A stretch of 64,000 nt of DNA from Tritrichomonas musculus (GCA_039105265.1 JAPFFF010000044.1:496001-560000); one strand, 5' to 3'. Shown: positions 18,145 to 27,335, counted from the first letter of the stretch. The notes: generated by a model not told the origin, from the letters alone. Numbers and translations: made by a program.

Positions 18145-18783
18145 ATGAGTCAACCAACTGAACAAACACAAATTGAAAATGCTGAAGCTGAATTTGAACC
18201 TTTGAAAGGTTTTGAAAGTGATTATGAAATTCAAACAACTTTCCCTTATAACATCAAGAATAAGAAAACAGGAAAAATAATAGCTGAAGGTGAATACAGA
18301 CAAAATGTTTATCCGTGTGTAAACCTAAATAACAAAATATATTATAAACATATTCTTGTAGCAAAGCAATTTATTGAAAACCCTAATAATCTACCACAAG
18401 TCGACCATAAGAATAGAATCAAAACTGATTATCATCTTGATAATTTACGATTTGTATCAAGTTCAGAGAATAATAAAAATAAATCAAATTATAAAGGTAT
18501 TCAATATGAATTCATTGATGACATACCTGATGATGCAATTGTTATTGATTTCTATGAAACAAAGACAGAAAGGAAAGAATTTGAAGAAAACACGTATTAT
18601 TATTACCATGATGATACTAATAATGAAGACATTTTTTATGCAAAGATTACTGATAATATTTATAAAATTCTTCATATCAATACAAATAAATCAGGCAATG
18701 AATTTATTTCAATGAACGATATAAATAATCAAAAAGTTAGCGTATATATTAATAGATTCAAACATCAACATGATTTGATTTGA
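18145..18783 (+). CDS. HNH (NUMOD4-like) endonuclease (element B)
   Basis: This 212-aa protein opens with a NUMOD4-like segment (GFESDYEIQTTFPYNI, then YPCVNLNNK), followed by an HNH core with KHILVAKQFI, QVDHKNRIKTDYHLDNLRFV and SSSENNKNKS. About 110 further residues form an acidic tyrosine-rich extension (YEFIDDIPDDAI). The product should cut DNA in the manner of free-standing homing nucleases. It follows polymerase B by 55 bp with TTATAAATG at its start. The same protein, extension included, occurs in element D at 52056, while other genes of B and D are far more diverged, suggesting lateral spread. Confidence 0.8.
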   Translation: MSQPTEQTQIENAEAEFEPLKGFESDYEIQTTFPYNIKNKKTGKIIAEGEYRQNVYPCVNLNNKIYYKHILVAKQFIENPNNLPQVDHKNRIKTDYHLDNLRFVSSSENNKNKSNYKGIQYEFIDDIPDDAIVIDFYETKTERKEFEENTYYYYHDDTNNEDIFYAKITDNIYKILHINTNKSGNEFISMNDINNQKVSVYINRFKHQHDLI

Positions 18784-18784
18784 T

Positions 18785-19769
18785 TTACTCTTTGAATACA
18801 GCTAATGTTCTTTCATCAATGATACTTGTAATGATTCCAACAGTCATACGTTTTATTTTTGATGTTATTGCTGTCTCTCCTGAAAGAACTTTCAGCTTAT
18901 TGTCTTCATTATCGATAAACACCTCATCACCGATTGAATAACATGATGAATCATTAACGCGAACCATATAATCACCATGTGAACTAAATGTGATACATTT
19001 ATTTTTGTCATCGATTCTCACACATATACCGACATACTCCTTCCATGTTCCTGATGTTTTGACACTACAAATACAATCAGTTGTATCATCTGCTGTTGAT
19101 GGTTTCCATTCATCACCAACATGTTTGTAAACCTTACCTGTCATATACACAGGAGAACCAACAACGAAATCACTAACAGAGTTCATTGATGATTCAATCG
19201 GCGAGTAATGTGTGATTGTTGTGTTTGATTGTGCACCGTAAATAGCAGCCTTATATTTTGCTAAATAACCTCGGGACATGATGCATCTTGAATATATTTG
19301 TTTAGCATCTAATAATTCCTGAGTAGTTGTCCAAGAATATCCGCCTATTGGGAAATTATATGTCAGGGGTCTTCCTGATGTTATATCAACAGTGTCTTCA
19401 TAATAGAATGGGAATTTGAAATTGTCGAAATACACAGTTCTTTGATGTAATACAAGAACAATGTTATGAGGATTTCCAGTTGTATCATAGAATAATATTC
19501 TTATTTCCAAACATAGCGCATAATCACCTACTATGTATTCCAGTTTAATTACCTTATCTTCAAGTTTTAGATAATGAATTGATATTACCTTTATTTAATG
19601 CAAACATTATATCAATTTCGTACGCATACGGTTCAAATGAGAAGTCAGGTTTTGATAGTTTCTTTACTGTCTTCAATTGGTAATCCTTAATATAGGGCTC
19701 GGTTTTAATGCCCGTGTCTTTGATGTACTTGTATTTAGATTTGAAAGGATAGTTGATTGATTCATTCAT
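18785..19769 (-). pseudogene. Capsid decoration/spike-like gene remnant (element B)
   Basis: The coded sequence is beta-rich. Its later part, with VVGSPVYMTGKVY, a GICVRID strand, SIGDEVFIDNEDNKLK and a closing VGIITSIIDERTLAVF, resembles small capsid-decoration or spike barrels of the DUF2190 type in phages. It lies beside the major capsid gene on the same strand, as expected for a virion component. The region does not look intact as a single gene. The resemblance is by eye and could reflect a generic beta-barrel. Confidence 0.45.
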
Positions 19770-19802
19770 TTGAATCGCAAAAATAAAGCATTAATTTATG
19801 AA

Positions 19803-19831
19803 GGAACTCTGTTCCCTTTTGCAAAGCAAAA
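19803..19831 (-). terminator. Two tandem mini-hairpins after the B capsid gene
   Basis: Two perfect hairpins with three-base loops stand one base apart: GGAAC-TCT-GTTCC and TTTTGC-AAA-GCAAAA. They begin 25 bp beyond the stop of the capsid gene. A matching pair follows the capsid gene of element C at 34147-34173. They may mark transcript 3' ends. Confidence 0.45.
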
Positions 19832-19856
19832 TGATTATTTAATGAAATCAATTTAT

Positions 19857-21809
19857 TTATTCATTTGCTTGTGAACCTTCTGGTGTTGAATCATTATGAT
19901 ATTCTAAACCGTCAAGCGATAGTTTAAAGTAAGAGTCCCTAGTTATCCAAAGTTGAGTCGGAGGAGGTTTGACAATGGTTCCATCTGGTTCAACAACATT
20001 GAAATATGTGTCATCATCTCCTGTATATATTGGTTGCCCATTGACTTGTATCTGAACGTTTCCGAAACCTCCATCAAGTCCGTCATAACAATATCCTGCA
20101 CTTGCTCGTTCTGTTTGAATGTTGAATACAAATGATGTTGCATCACTGATTGTGTTGTTGTATCTCTTACCGTTAGCGTCATTCTTTGGCATTGTCATCG
20201 AATCCTCAAATTCCTTTGTGCATGAAAGAGTGATTGCATCTAAATCACCAGCCGTTAATTGATTTTCAAAGAATCGTGCACCAATGGTTGAAACGTTTTC
20301 GTCTGGGAAGTTCTTTCCACCAATATTCAAGAAACAATTTTGATAAACTGGGTTTTCAAAGACAGTTAAATCATTATGATGCTTTGGAAACATGATTGAT
20401 AAATTAGTTGCATTGATTAATGGGATATTCAATGTTGACTTGATTCCGTTTGCTGCTGGAGCGATTGGAAAAGCATGATAATCAACTTTTTGTGAAGGAA
20501 TGATTAAACCTTGTCTTAAAATGTCTTCAATTCCTTGTCTTGTAGCTTCACAAACTCCAAAGCCTTGCATATTAGATTTACAAGCTGTGATGGTCATTCG
20601 ATTAACTGTTAATGTTGCTGTTTGTTTTGAATAATGAGCGCTCATCAACTTGTTGGCTTCAGATTTAGAAACAAAATTAATATAAACATTGCCTGCTGGA
20701 TGCTTTGATGAAGGTATTCCGCTCGGATGTTCTTTAAGATAATGTTTATTACAAATTACTTTATCATCATCTGTCTTTTCAATTCCGAGCTCTTCAAACT
20801 CTTCATCAGTATAGCTGAACATAAATGTAAATGTTTCAAGAACGTCATTAACAGGAATATTTGTTGAAGCAGGTATGTAATGGTCTAACAATTCATACTT
20901 CAATTGATATTTCGTTGGTGTTGGTTCAGGTGATGGTGGGTCTGGATTGTCTCCAGGTCCTGGAATCACTGCTTGATTACCAATTTGTGTGAATTGATGT
21001 TTGAGGTGTCCACGGGCTTTGATTTCCTTTAGTCTGTTTAATTCTTCCATCGATATTGAATCATTATCTTCAAGAAATACTTTTGCTTCAGCAACTGTGT
21101 AAGGGTCTAATACTGCCCAAACAAGACCAGCGGGACTAACTTGAAAACGAATTGATAAATCACCAATGATTCCGTTAGGGAATAAATCGAATGCCTGTAA
21201 TGCGAGCAAATCATCAAAAGGAACATTCAAATCAAATTCGACTTCACTTCTTCCTGTGTTCTTAAATGAATTCAAGTTAACATAAGCTCCTGCATGTGTC
21301 TGTGAATAGTTGCTAATGTTTTCCCACAATGAATGAACGAATCTGCGGCGTTTCTTCTCGGCTTCTGGTTTAACTGAAGAATATAAGAAGCCCTCACGAA
21401 TGCATTCATTCTGTTGGTATCCGACATTGACATTATTATGAAGAATCTCTAACCTGTCAAACAACTGGTTTGATGATTTGAAACCGACAAACAGTTTGTA
21501 CAAGTTGTTGGGGTCTTTGATTTCATTTAATTTACTCATATCTGTATTCAATGACAAATCTAATTTAACGTGAAATGTTAAGAAACCTTTATCAATATCA
21601 CTTATGAAGTGGTCAGGATGTGTTAAACTTATTTGCGAATATTGCCCTTGATGAAATGGAGCTGGTTGGTCATGACAGTCAACAGTTCTAAATGAAAATG
21701 AACGTGTACCGTCATTGACATTAATCATGTTGCGCATCTCTTCAAATGCATGAAGAACGTTTCCTGTTTCAGTGCGAAGATTATGGGCTCTCTCGTTTCT
21801 GTATAACAT
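19857..21809 (-). CDS. Double jelly-roll major capsid protein (element B)
   Basis: This 650-aa protein shows the layout of DJR capsid proteins: an N-terminal strand region (YSQISLTHPDHFISDI), FVGFKSSNQLFDRLEIL, the GYQQNECIREGF turn, a first barrel ending near LSIRFQVSPAGLVW, a Pro-rich linker around residue 290, and a second barrel with NLSIMFPKHHNDLTVFENP and a C-terminal GNVQIQVNGQPIYTG. It would form the icosahedral shell. Its relatives are the 23203 protein next door and, more distantly, those of C and D. It starts 50 bp from the divergent 84-aa gene. Confidence 0.75.
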   Translation of the reverse strand: MLYRNERAHNLRTETGNVLHAFEEMRNMINVNDGTRSFSFRTVDCHDQPAPFHQGQYSQISLTHPDHFISDIDKGFLTFHVKLDLSLNTDMSKLNEIKDPNNLYKLFVGFKSSNQLFDRLEILHNNVNVGYQQNECIREGFLYSSVKPEAEKKRRRFVHSLWENISNYSQTHAGAYVNLNSFKNTGRSEVEFDLNVPFDDLLALQAFDLFPNGIIGDLSIRFQVSPAGLVWAVLDPYTVAEAKVFLEDNDSISMEELNRLKEIKARGHLKHQFTQIGNQAVIPGPGDNPDPPSPEPTPTKYQLKYELLDHYIPASTNIPVNDVLETFTFMFSYTDEEFEELGIEKTDDDKVICNKHYLKEHPSGIPSSKHPAGNVYINFVSKSEANKLMSAHYSKQTATLTVNRMTITACKSNMQGFGVCEATRQGIEDILRQGLIIPSQKVDYHAFPIAPAANGIKSTLNIPLINATNLSIMFPKHHNDLTVFENPVYQNCFLNIGGKNFPDENVSTIGARFFENQLTAGDLDAITLSCTKEFEDSMTMPKNDANGKRYNNTISDATSFVFNIQTERASAGYCYDGLDGGFGNVQIQVNGQPIYTGDDDTYFNVVEPDGTIVKPPPTQLWITRDSYFKLSLDGLEYHNDSTPEGSQANE

Positions 21810-21858
21810 TTATGATTGAATAAAAAGGAAATAAAACACTTTTATCATTAATTAAATT

Positions 21859-22113
21859 ATGGGTGTCGGTATATTCAACAAAATCAAGAACGCATTTAAA
21901 TCAATTGGCGGCAAAGTAAAATCATTCGCTCAGAAAGCAGTTAAAGCATTACCAAAAGTTGTTGATGTTGGAAAGCAAATCGTTGACAGAGTTAAACCGA
22001 TTACACAATTCATTCCTGGTGTCGGTCAGGTTGTTGACGCAATTGATACAGGTTTAAATGTTGCTGACAGAGTTGGGAGATTTGGAAAATCAATATTGAA
22101 TGAAGTTAAATGA
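21859..22113 (+). CDS. Small amphipathic Gly/Val/Lys-rich virion-type protein (84 aa)
   Basis: The sequence begins MGVGIFNKIKNAFKSIGGKV and continues with lysine-spaced helices and a hydrophobic glycine-rich middle (FIPGVGQVVDAIDTG). Equivalent products are at 31238 and 49265, each directly linked to packaging or capsid genes. The pattern recalls membrane-active or DNA-associated core proteins of adenovirus-like capsids (pVI/pX type), but there is no decisive motif. It lies head to head with the capsid gene, which fits a structural role. Confidence 0.5.
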   Translation: MGVGIFNKIKNAFKSIGGKVKSFAQKAVKALPKVVDVGKQIVDRVKPITQFIPGVGQVVDAIDTGLNVADRVGRFGKSILNEVK

Positions 22114-22149
22114 AAAACAATGAATTATAATGATTTAATATAATTATAA

Positions 22150-22626
22150 ATGAATGAAAACATTAATGAACTTAAAGTTATAAATGATAAAGTAAATGAA
22201 TCAAAAGTATTTAAATCAATTGAAGAGTTCAATTTGTTCTATCAAAAGAATATCGAGCAAATGAAATCACAAACGACTAACTATTTGAACAAGATTTATA
22301 AAATCATCACTAATGACGGCAACGAATACAAAATCACTAAGCGAAATTGTACAGACGGTAAAAGACTTAACGGCGACATTTATTTGAAGAAAGTTGGGAA
22401 CACAATCACTAAAACACTTGAAAATGACAACATCAAAGCTGATATATCATTAATGAAAGAATCGATTAACGAACTCAATGAATTAATAAATCAATTGAAC
22501 AACAAAAATAAAATACTTGAAGAACATATTAATAAGCTTTCAAACGTTGTCGACCAACAATCAAAAGTTATTAATGAATATGTATTAAATGTTGTTGCTC
22601 CTGACAACCACAGAATGATTAAGTGA
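22150..22626 (+). CDS. Coiled-coil protein (158 aa)
   Basis: Helical N-terminal part, a short beta region around YKIITNDGNEYKITKRN, then a strong coiled coil from about residue 100 (INELNELINQLNNKNKILEE). The start has AATTATAAATG. Its end overlaps the convergent 77-aa gene by 42 bp. No family is recognised. Such short fibre-like proteins may be tail or scaffold components. Confidence 0.5.
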   Translation: MNENINELKVINDKVNESKVFKSIEEFNLFYQKNIEQMKSQTTNYLNKIYKIITNDGNEYKITKRNCTDGKRLNGDIYLKKVGNTITKTLENDNIKADISLMKESINELNELINQLNNKNKILEEHINKLSNVVDQQSKVINEYVLNVVAPDNHRMIK

Positions 22627-22818
22627 ATCATGATGATTTAATGATTTAGTCGTTTTTGGAGGTGGTTCATGAAATATATTTCCTTTTTCATTATAACATT
22701 TCACTGTTGGTGCTGAATTTATTTTTGTTCTATTCTTTTGCATCGTTAATTGTAATCTATCAAAATGGTTTTTATGCTTATCGTCATGAACGGTTCTTAA
22801 TTGATTAATAGCAGACAT
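22585..22818 (-). CDS. Small basic protein (77 aa)
   Basis: The start reads TTAATTAAATG-like on the minus strand and mirrors the start of the 22833 gene 14 bp away. The sequence is basic and polar, with APTVKCYNEKGNIFHEPPPK. Its proline-rich HEPPP phrase recalls LHEPPVS in the 53217 protein of D. No fold is recognised. The mirrored start is the main reason to accept it despite its overlap with the 158-aa gene. Confidence 0.4.
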   Translation of the reverse strand: MSAINQLRTVHDDKHKNHFDRLQLTMQKNRTKINSAPTVKCYNEKGNIFHEPPPKTTKSLNHHDSLNHSVVVRSNNI

Positions 22819-22832
22819 TTAATTATTATTAA
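22819..22832. promoter_or_regulatory. Mirror-symmetric divergent start region
   Basis: The bases between two start codons, together with them, read CATTTAAT-TATT-ATTAAATG, an inverted repeat with 8-base arms that include both start codons. Each gene therefore begins with ATTAAATG. This is the smallest divergent promoter in the window. Confidence 0.5.
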
Positions 22833-23060
22833 ATGAGTGAACTAACAGAATACAAGAAAGAAATACCAGAACTAAAACGAATCAAACGAGGATTGAAAGA
22901 AAAGTGTTATGATTACAAACAATGTCTCAACAATATCAAATCAGGAATGTTGGGCTCTGACAGTCTTGCCGTTCGTGAGTCTCTTATCGAAGACATCAAC
23001 AGCCTCAAACACAAACTGCATCAACTTGAAGATGAATTAAATGAGTTGTCCAATAAATGA
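22833..23060 (+). CDS. Small coiled-coil protein (75 aa)
   Basis: Highly charged and helical throughout, with a basic first half (ELKRIKRGLKEKCYDYKQC) and an acidic leucine-heptad second half (INSLKHKLHQLEDELNELSN). It is the last gene of element B, ahead of a hairpin and the TATACTACTA motif. No family is recognised. Confidence 0.5.
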   Translation: MSELTEYKKEIPELKRIKRGLKEKCYDYKQCLNNIKSGMLGSDSLAVRESLIEDINSLKHKLHQLEDELNELSNK

Positions 23061-23100
23061 ACATCAATTGATGTCAAACAATAAGTTCATATTATTTTTA

Positions 23101-23155
23101 TTCATTAGTCGTGTTGACGTGGGGCTTTAGCCCTGCGGAAACCGACTCATATATA
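23101..23155 (+). repeat. Hairpin segment plus TATATACTACTA, right edge of B
   Basis: GC-rich DNA with nested pairing (outer AGTCG/CGACT; inner GGGCT-TT-AGCCC) is followed by CATATATACTACTA. The order matches the tips at 10826-10867 and 11213-11260, and marks the change from B-type to B'-type sequence. Confidence 0.45.
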
Positions 23156-23202
23156 CTACTAAAACAAGATCAAAGATGTAAATTCTAAAATGAAGATTCA
23201 AA

Positions 23203-24756
23203 GTGGCGACCGTCAATCTCAATCTCAATTTTTATCTCACCCCACCAAATCAACACCCTTACTCTCTTACCATCTCACAAATGGAAAAGAATTTCGTTAC
23301 AGCAAAGCTTGATCTTGTAGTCCAACTTAATAAAGAATTGCATTTAGATGATGATACAGCAAACTTAAATCGTATATTCATTGGTTTCAAACATGCTGTA
23401 GAACTCTTTTCAGATGCACGCTTATGGATTGATAACGTTATGCTTAAAGAATATCAGCAAGATGAACTCATTCGTGAATCATTTGCATACAATTCTATCA
23501 AACCAATTGATGCCAAAGAGCCTGCCAAACATAGATATTCGTTGTGGGAGAATACATCTCGCATGAGCCCTTCAGTATGTGGTGTTTACGTTCCACTTAC
23601 ATTACTTGCAGACGGTAAACCTCATAGAGTCACATTTGAAGCATCCATTTACTTTACAGATCAGCTTGCATTCCAAGCTTGGCAACTCTATCCAAACTCC
23701 ATTTGTGGAGAGATTGAAGAAGAAATTAAATCATCAACAGAAGCATTAGTTTGGCATCAAGTCCAACCATCTGTTGTTAAAGAAATTGAAGAACTCCTTA
23801 ACTGTTCTACCATAGAGCAAGACGTTCCAGCCAACATGACAATCTCAAACAAGTTCTCTCAAATTGGTTCTCCAGCAACAATTGTAACTGAATACAAGCT
23901 TGCAGATGCTCCTCAAGATGGTTCAAATGATTTGCAAAATGATGGTTTCCAAACGCTTCCAGTCCTTGGTGATTCCACTAAAGTCATTGCATACAAGACT
24001 GAAGAAGTAATTCTTAACTGTCGTGGTGGAACCATTGTAACCATGAAATCAGATCTTGCTGGCTTTGGAATCAAACCTGACTGCCTCAATGGACTCATTC
24101 GTGAACTCAACACACCTCTTCTCATACCATCTCAGCAACTTGTACGTGAAGGTTTCCAAGGTCTTGCAACAGATGCAGGTCTAGATGTTTCTAAATCAAT
24201 TGCTCTTTCAAATGCTACCAACATCACAGTCATGTTCCCAAAAAGAACTAATGAAATAACATGTTTCGATAATATTATGTACCAGAATGTACAGCTCACC
24301 ATCAACAATGTTAAGTATCCAGATACAGAATTTGATTCAACTATTGGTCCACGTTTCTATCAATATCAATTAATAAGTAATGAATTAGATGGCTCTCTCA
24401 GACCATCCCATGAACTTGAAGATTCTTGGACAATGTCTTTGAATGCACCTGACGGAACACGTTATAAGAATACCATCTCTGATGCCACCAGCTTTTGTAT
24501 CAACTTCCAGCTTGAACGTACTAATTCTGGATATGTATTCGATGGTGTTGATACTGGTGGAAACACAGTTACAATCAAATTCAAAGGTCAACCTTTGTAT
24601 AGAGGTGCTAACGATACATATTATAACTTTGATGTTTCAAATCCTTCTGCACACCCTCCCCCGCCTGAAGCTTGGATATGCACTGATACATACTTCACAT
24701 GGGCAAGAGGTTCCGTTAAATACTTTGCAAATGGTGTTCCAGATGGATACTACTAA
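23203..24756 (+). CDS. Double jelly-roll capsid protein, divergent (block B')
   Basis: The frame codes 517 residues homologous to the B capsid at 19857-21809: FIGFKHAVELFSDARLWIDN, EYQQDELIRESF, RYSLWENTSRMS, LAFQAWQLYPNSICG, then NITVMFPKRTNEITCFDN and a C-terminal VTIKFKGQPLYRG. The start is uncertain: the listed first codon is GTG and the extreme N-terminus is not clearly defined. Two DJR genes of the same subfamily lie within 1.4 kb of each other on opposite strands, with distinct codon use, so this is not a simple recent duplication. Confidence 0.6.
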   Translation: MATVNLNLNFYLTPPNQHPYSLTISQMEKNFVTAKLDLVVQLNKELHLDDDTANLNRIFIGFKHAVELFSDARLWIDNVMLKEYQQDELIRESFAYNSIKPIDAKEPAKHRYSLWENTSRMSPSVCGVYVPLTLLADGKPHRVTFEASIYFTDQLAFQAWQLYPNSICGEIEEEIKSSTEALVWHQVQPSVVKEIEELLNCSTIEQDVPANMTISNKFSQIGSPATIVTEYKLADAPQDGSNDLQNDGFQTLPVLGDSTKVIAYKTEEVILNCRGGTIVTMKSDLAGFGIKPDCLNGLIRELNTPLLIPSQQLVREGFQGLATDAGLDVSKSIALSNATNITVMFPKRTNEITCFDNIMYQNVQLTINNVKYPDTEFDSTIGPRFYQYQLISNELDGSLRPSHELEDSWTMSLNAPDGTRYKNTISDATSFCINFQLERTNSGYVFDGVDTGGNTVTIKFKGQPLYRGANDTYYNFDVSNPSAHPPPPEAWICTDTYFTWARGSVKYFANGVPDGYY

Positions 24757-24798
24757 ATGAAAGAATATGTAGATGGCTTTATTTTTGCATGAAATCAA

Positions 24799-25140
24799 AT
24801 GGATCCAATTGTTAAAACATATTTCATAACTGAATCATATGAGAATCAACTCCCCATCGAATTCGTTTACTCAAAGAACCCACGATATGTTGTATTCCAA
24901 TACTGCAGAGCTACATGTAACGGATACCTTGATGGTGAGACGGAAGTACATGCAACATTCATTCAATGAGACAAATATTGTGACAGCTTGGTCTGGTATG
25001 CTAACGTGATGCCAAATGATGATAATCGCAAGTATTCGTATATAGGTACAAAGAGGGACTTCCGAATTTGGTTTACCGATAGCCTTGGAAATGAAATTAA
25101 ACCAGACAATTTCAAGGTTTTTCTAAAACTAATTTATTAA
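24799..25140 (+). pseudogene. Jelly-roll-like minor capsid remnant (block B')
   Basis: The region follows the capsid gene and codes beta-rich sequence with IEFVYSKNPRYVVFQYC and a closing FRIWFTDSLGNEIKPDN, the final-strand pattern typical of penton-like single jelly-roll proteins. It does not look intact. Position directly downstream of a DJR capsid gene supports a minor capsid origin. Confidence 0.4.
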
Positions 25141-25167
25141 ATAAAGTCCAAAAATAAAGTTATATTT

Positions 25168-25485
25168 TTATGCTTCAGACACAGGTTTATATTTCAGTTT
25201 GCTTCTACTTTTCCGAAATTTGCCATTTGGGTCTTCACAAAATAAATCTAAATGTGCAATCTTTAACTTACCAGGATCACTATTTCTATAGAAAGTAATG
25301 ATACTTGACCTGTGCAATTTCTTTGGTGCTTTCACAATCGTCCAATTATATTCTTCAAATAACTTCTCAACATTTGAAATATCATATTTAGCCGTCAAAG
25401 TGAAGTCACCATGTTTATTCATTAACACAATTCTTTTGAAATACATACCTTCTGAATCTTCAATGTCGATCGTTGGTTGACTCAT
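25168..25485 (-). CDS. Hypothetical 105-aa protein (block B')
   Basis: A mixed alpha/beta sequence starts MSQPTIDIEDSEGMYFKRIV and ends with a basic tail (KFRKSRSKLKYKP). It faces the preceding remnant with a 27-bp gap. No relative is visible elsewhere in the window and I recognise no family. Confidence 0.4.
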   Translation of the reverse strand: MSQPTIDIEDSEGMYFKRIVLMNKHGDFTLTAKYDISNVEKLFEEYNWTIVKAPKKLHRSSIITFYRNSDPGKLKIAHLDLFCEDPNGKFRKSRSKLKYKPVSEA

Positions 25486-27210
25486 CTTTTCTTTGCCTCC
25501 GCATTAAAAAAATTATCCCTTACAAAAAGATTGATATCTTCCTGTACACCATTTTTCATGAAAATCTGCTCTTTTACATTCTCTTTTTGTATCAAAAACG
25601 ACGCAAATTCGGACATTATTTTTGGCCTCAAACACCTTCCAAACATCCATTTTTGGGCACTTTTTCTTAAAATACGCTGTTCCCAAGTTTGAGCTCCTAG
25701 TATTGAAACATGACTCTGAAAATGAATGCTAGAAGACAGGTCTACCTTCGTATTGAAAATCGGACCCGAAACTCAAGGCCAAAATATCTTCCGGAAGAAT
25801 TCGTCATCACTTAAGTAGTAATAATGAGAGTATCTCCCCCGTTCCTGCATATCTGATTATCTCTGAATTTCTTGCATGCAGCTTGGGACACTTTTGAATG
25901 GATTTCTATGGTAATTTAAAAAGTTTGTCCCAAGCTAATTGAATCCGACTTTATAACAATATAGTAAGACGATAAACGAGTAAACATCAGAAAAACCGGT
26001 CGACATCTTAAACTTTTTCATAAAATCGCACTCAAATATTTCATAAAGATGTTCAAAATTGAATGAAAAATGATATTGAAAAGGCTCTCAAATATAATTC
26101 AAATATCTTTTTAAAAAGTTCTATAAAATTTTTAAAAATTTTATAATGTCTACCGGTTTTTGAATAAGAATCAAAGAAAAGTATTCCGAGTATTTCTATG
26201 AGTTTAATGAAAAAGTTGATGATGTCGACCAGTTTTTCGTGATGTCGACCGGTTTATCGTCAAACTATATGAAAATTAAATCAAAAAGTTATTTTTATTG
26301 AAAAAAATGAGATATTTCAAAGATGTAAATTCTTTTTTGAATTGCTTAATTAAAAGTGGTTTTTTTCTGAAAAGTTAAGTGACAGAGGTCTCTTCTGCAA
26401 TTTTAGACGGACGTTTATAAATATGGGTATGTTTTTTTTTTTTGGTAGATCGTAAAATGCTTTTTTTCCGAGATTTTCCTCTCAATTTTTTGAATATTTT
26501 TTTAATCGTTTTCATAATGGCTGTTTATAATAATTTTTATTGATTCTATGTAAGCCCACGGTATGTTATTTCACTATTCTTTTCGGAAAACAGCATCAAT
26601 TGGTTAGAAACAAGCTGATATAGGGGACTGAAAGATTGGCAGCTATCCCACATTTGATATTCTTTGTCATTTAATATTTATATAGTAAACGTTTTTTAAA
26701 TTCAAATTAGCCATCAAAGCATGCTTTATGCAACGATTCTGCTCCTTTATAATGAAAATTAAAAAGAATTGAAGCTATTGTAACACATATATTTCAATAT
26801 TAGTAATAAGTCACAGAATTTTTATTGCCCAGCTGTTTGATTTTGCATCATTCCCAAAAAAAGCTAAAAAGGCTTTGAAAAAACTATACTTTATTATAAT
26901 AAATATTTCTTTTTTACATTATTTATATTTATGTCATTTTACTCCATTAAAATTTCTGAAATAAAATCTCGGAAAAAAGGGAAAAAATTGTGAGTAAAAA
27001 CTTTTTCAAAGCGTTTGAGAGAAAATCTCGGAAAAAAGGGAAAAAAAAAAATCTATCCTTTTTTACATTATTTATAATTTTGTCATTTTACTCCATTAAA
27101 ATTTCTGAAATAAAATCTCGGAAAAAAGGGAAAAAATTGTGAGTAAAAACTTTTTCAAAGCGTTTGAGAGAAAATCTCGGAAAAAAGGGAAAAAAAAATC
27201 TATCTTTTTA
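25486..27210. other. Non-coding AT-rich spacer with inverted GTCGACCGGTTT motifs
   Basis: No convincing gene is seen over about 1.7 kb. Motifs of the form GTCGACCGGTTT occur near 26224 and 26244 on the plus strand, a variant near 26149, and inverted near 25994. Several runs of poly-T and poly-A are present, and a 149-bp duplication occupies the right end. It could be host DNA between insertions or the decayed end of an element. Confidence 0.5.
26901..27198 (+). repeat. Tandem duplication, unit about 149 bp, two copies
   Basis: The copies run roughly 26901-27049 and 27050-27198 and are nearly identical. Each contains AATCTCGGAAAAAAGGGAAA twice, so a shorter repeat sits inside the longer one. 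The TTTGAGAGAAAA string also found in the terminal repeats occurs in each unit. Confidence 0.8.
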
Positions 27211-27218
27211 GTAGAAAT

Positions 27219-27262
27219 GTTAAGGAGTGCTACGCTCGGAACTCGCTCCGCACCTCCTTAAC
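27219..27262 (+). repeat. Hairpin, 12-bp arms, left edge of element C
   Basis: Arms GTTAAGGAG-TGC and GCA-CCTCCTTAAC pair with a single bulged base around a GC-rich loop (CTCGGAACTCGCTCC). It marks an abrupt change from AT-rich spacer to the more GC-rich leader of element C. Confidence 0.6.
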
Positions 27263-27335
27263 ACCTTTCAGAAGCCCCTCCAACGCCCTCAGGACCCCTT
27301 ACCAGAGCTCTAAAAATGAAGTTTGTAAACGCTGC

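Larger units (their letters stand above)
11261..23160. mobile_element. Element B: second Polinton-like lineage
   Basis: This block carries a packaging ATPase, polymerase B, HNH nuclease, a decoration-like protein, a DJR major capsid protein and several small proteins. Its sequences are only distantly related to those of A, C and D and gene order differs. No integrase or protease is recognisable. The left edge abuts the tip of the A/D-type terminal repeat, which cuts into the ATPase end of B, so the repeat-bearing element probably inserted into B. The right edge is placed at a hairpin plus TATATACTACTA. The copy looks nearly whole with about one internal break. Confidence 0.65.
23161..25490. 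mobile_element. Block B': fragment of a third capsid-bearing element
   Basis: The block holds a divergent DJR capsid gene, a small jelly-roll-like remnant and one small ORF. Codon choice is richer in C than in B. No polymerase, integrase or ATPase accompanies them, so this is a fragment of a larger element or the far edge of B after exchange. It appears broken in about two places and is probably older than A and D. Confidence 0.5.

Noticed and set aside
24443-24760. Second plus-strand ORF inside the B' capsid gene
   Set aside because: Overlaps the end of a recognisable capsid frame; the translation has no structure and no relatives.
25473-25692. Overlapping plus-strand ORFs of 65 and 71 aa
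   Set aside because: Two frames over the same AT-rich spacer, with no start context, no domain and no counterpart in other blocks.
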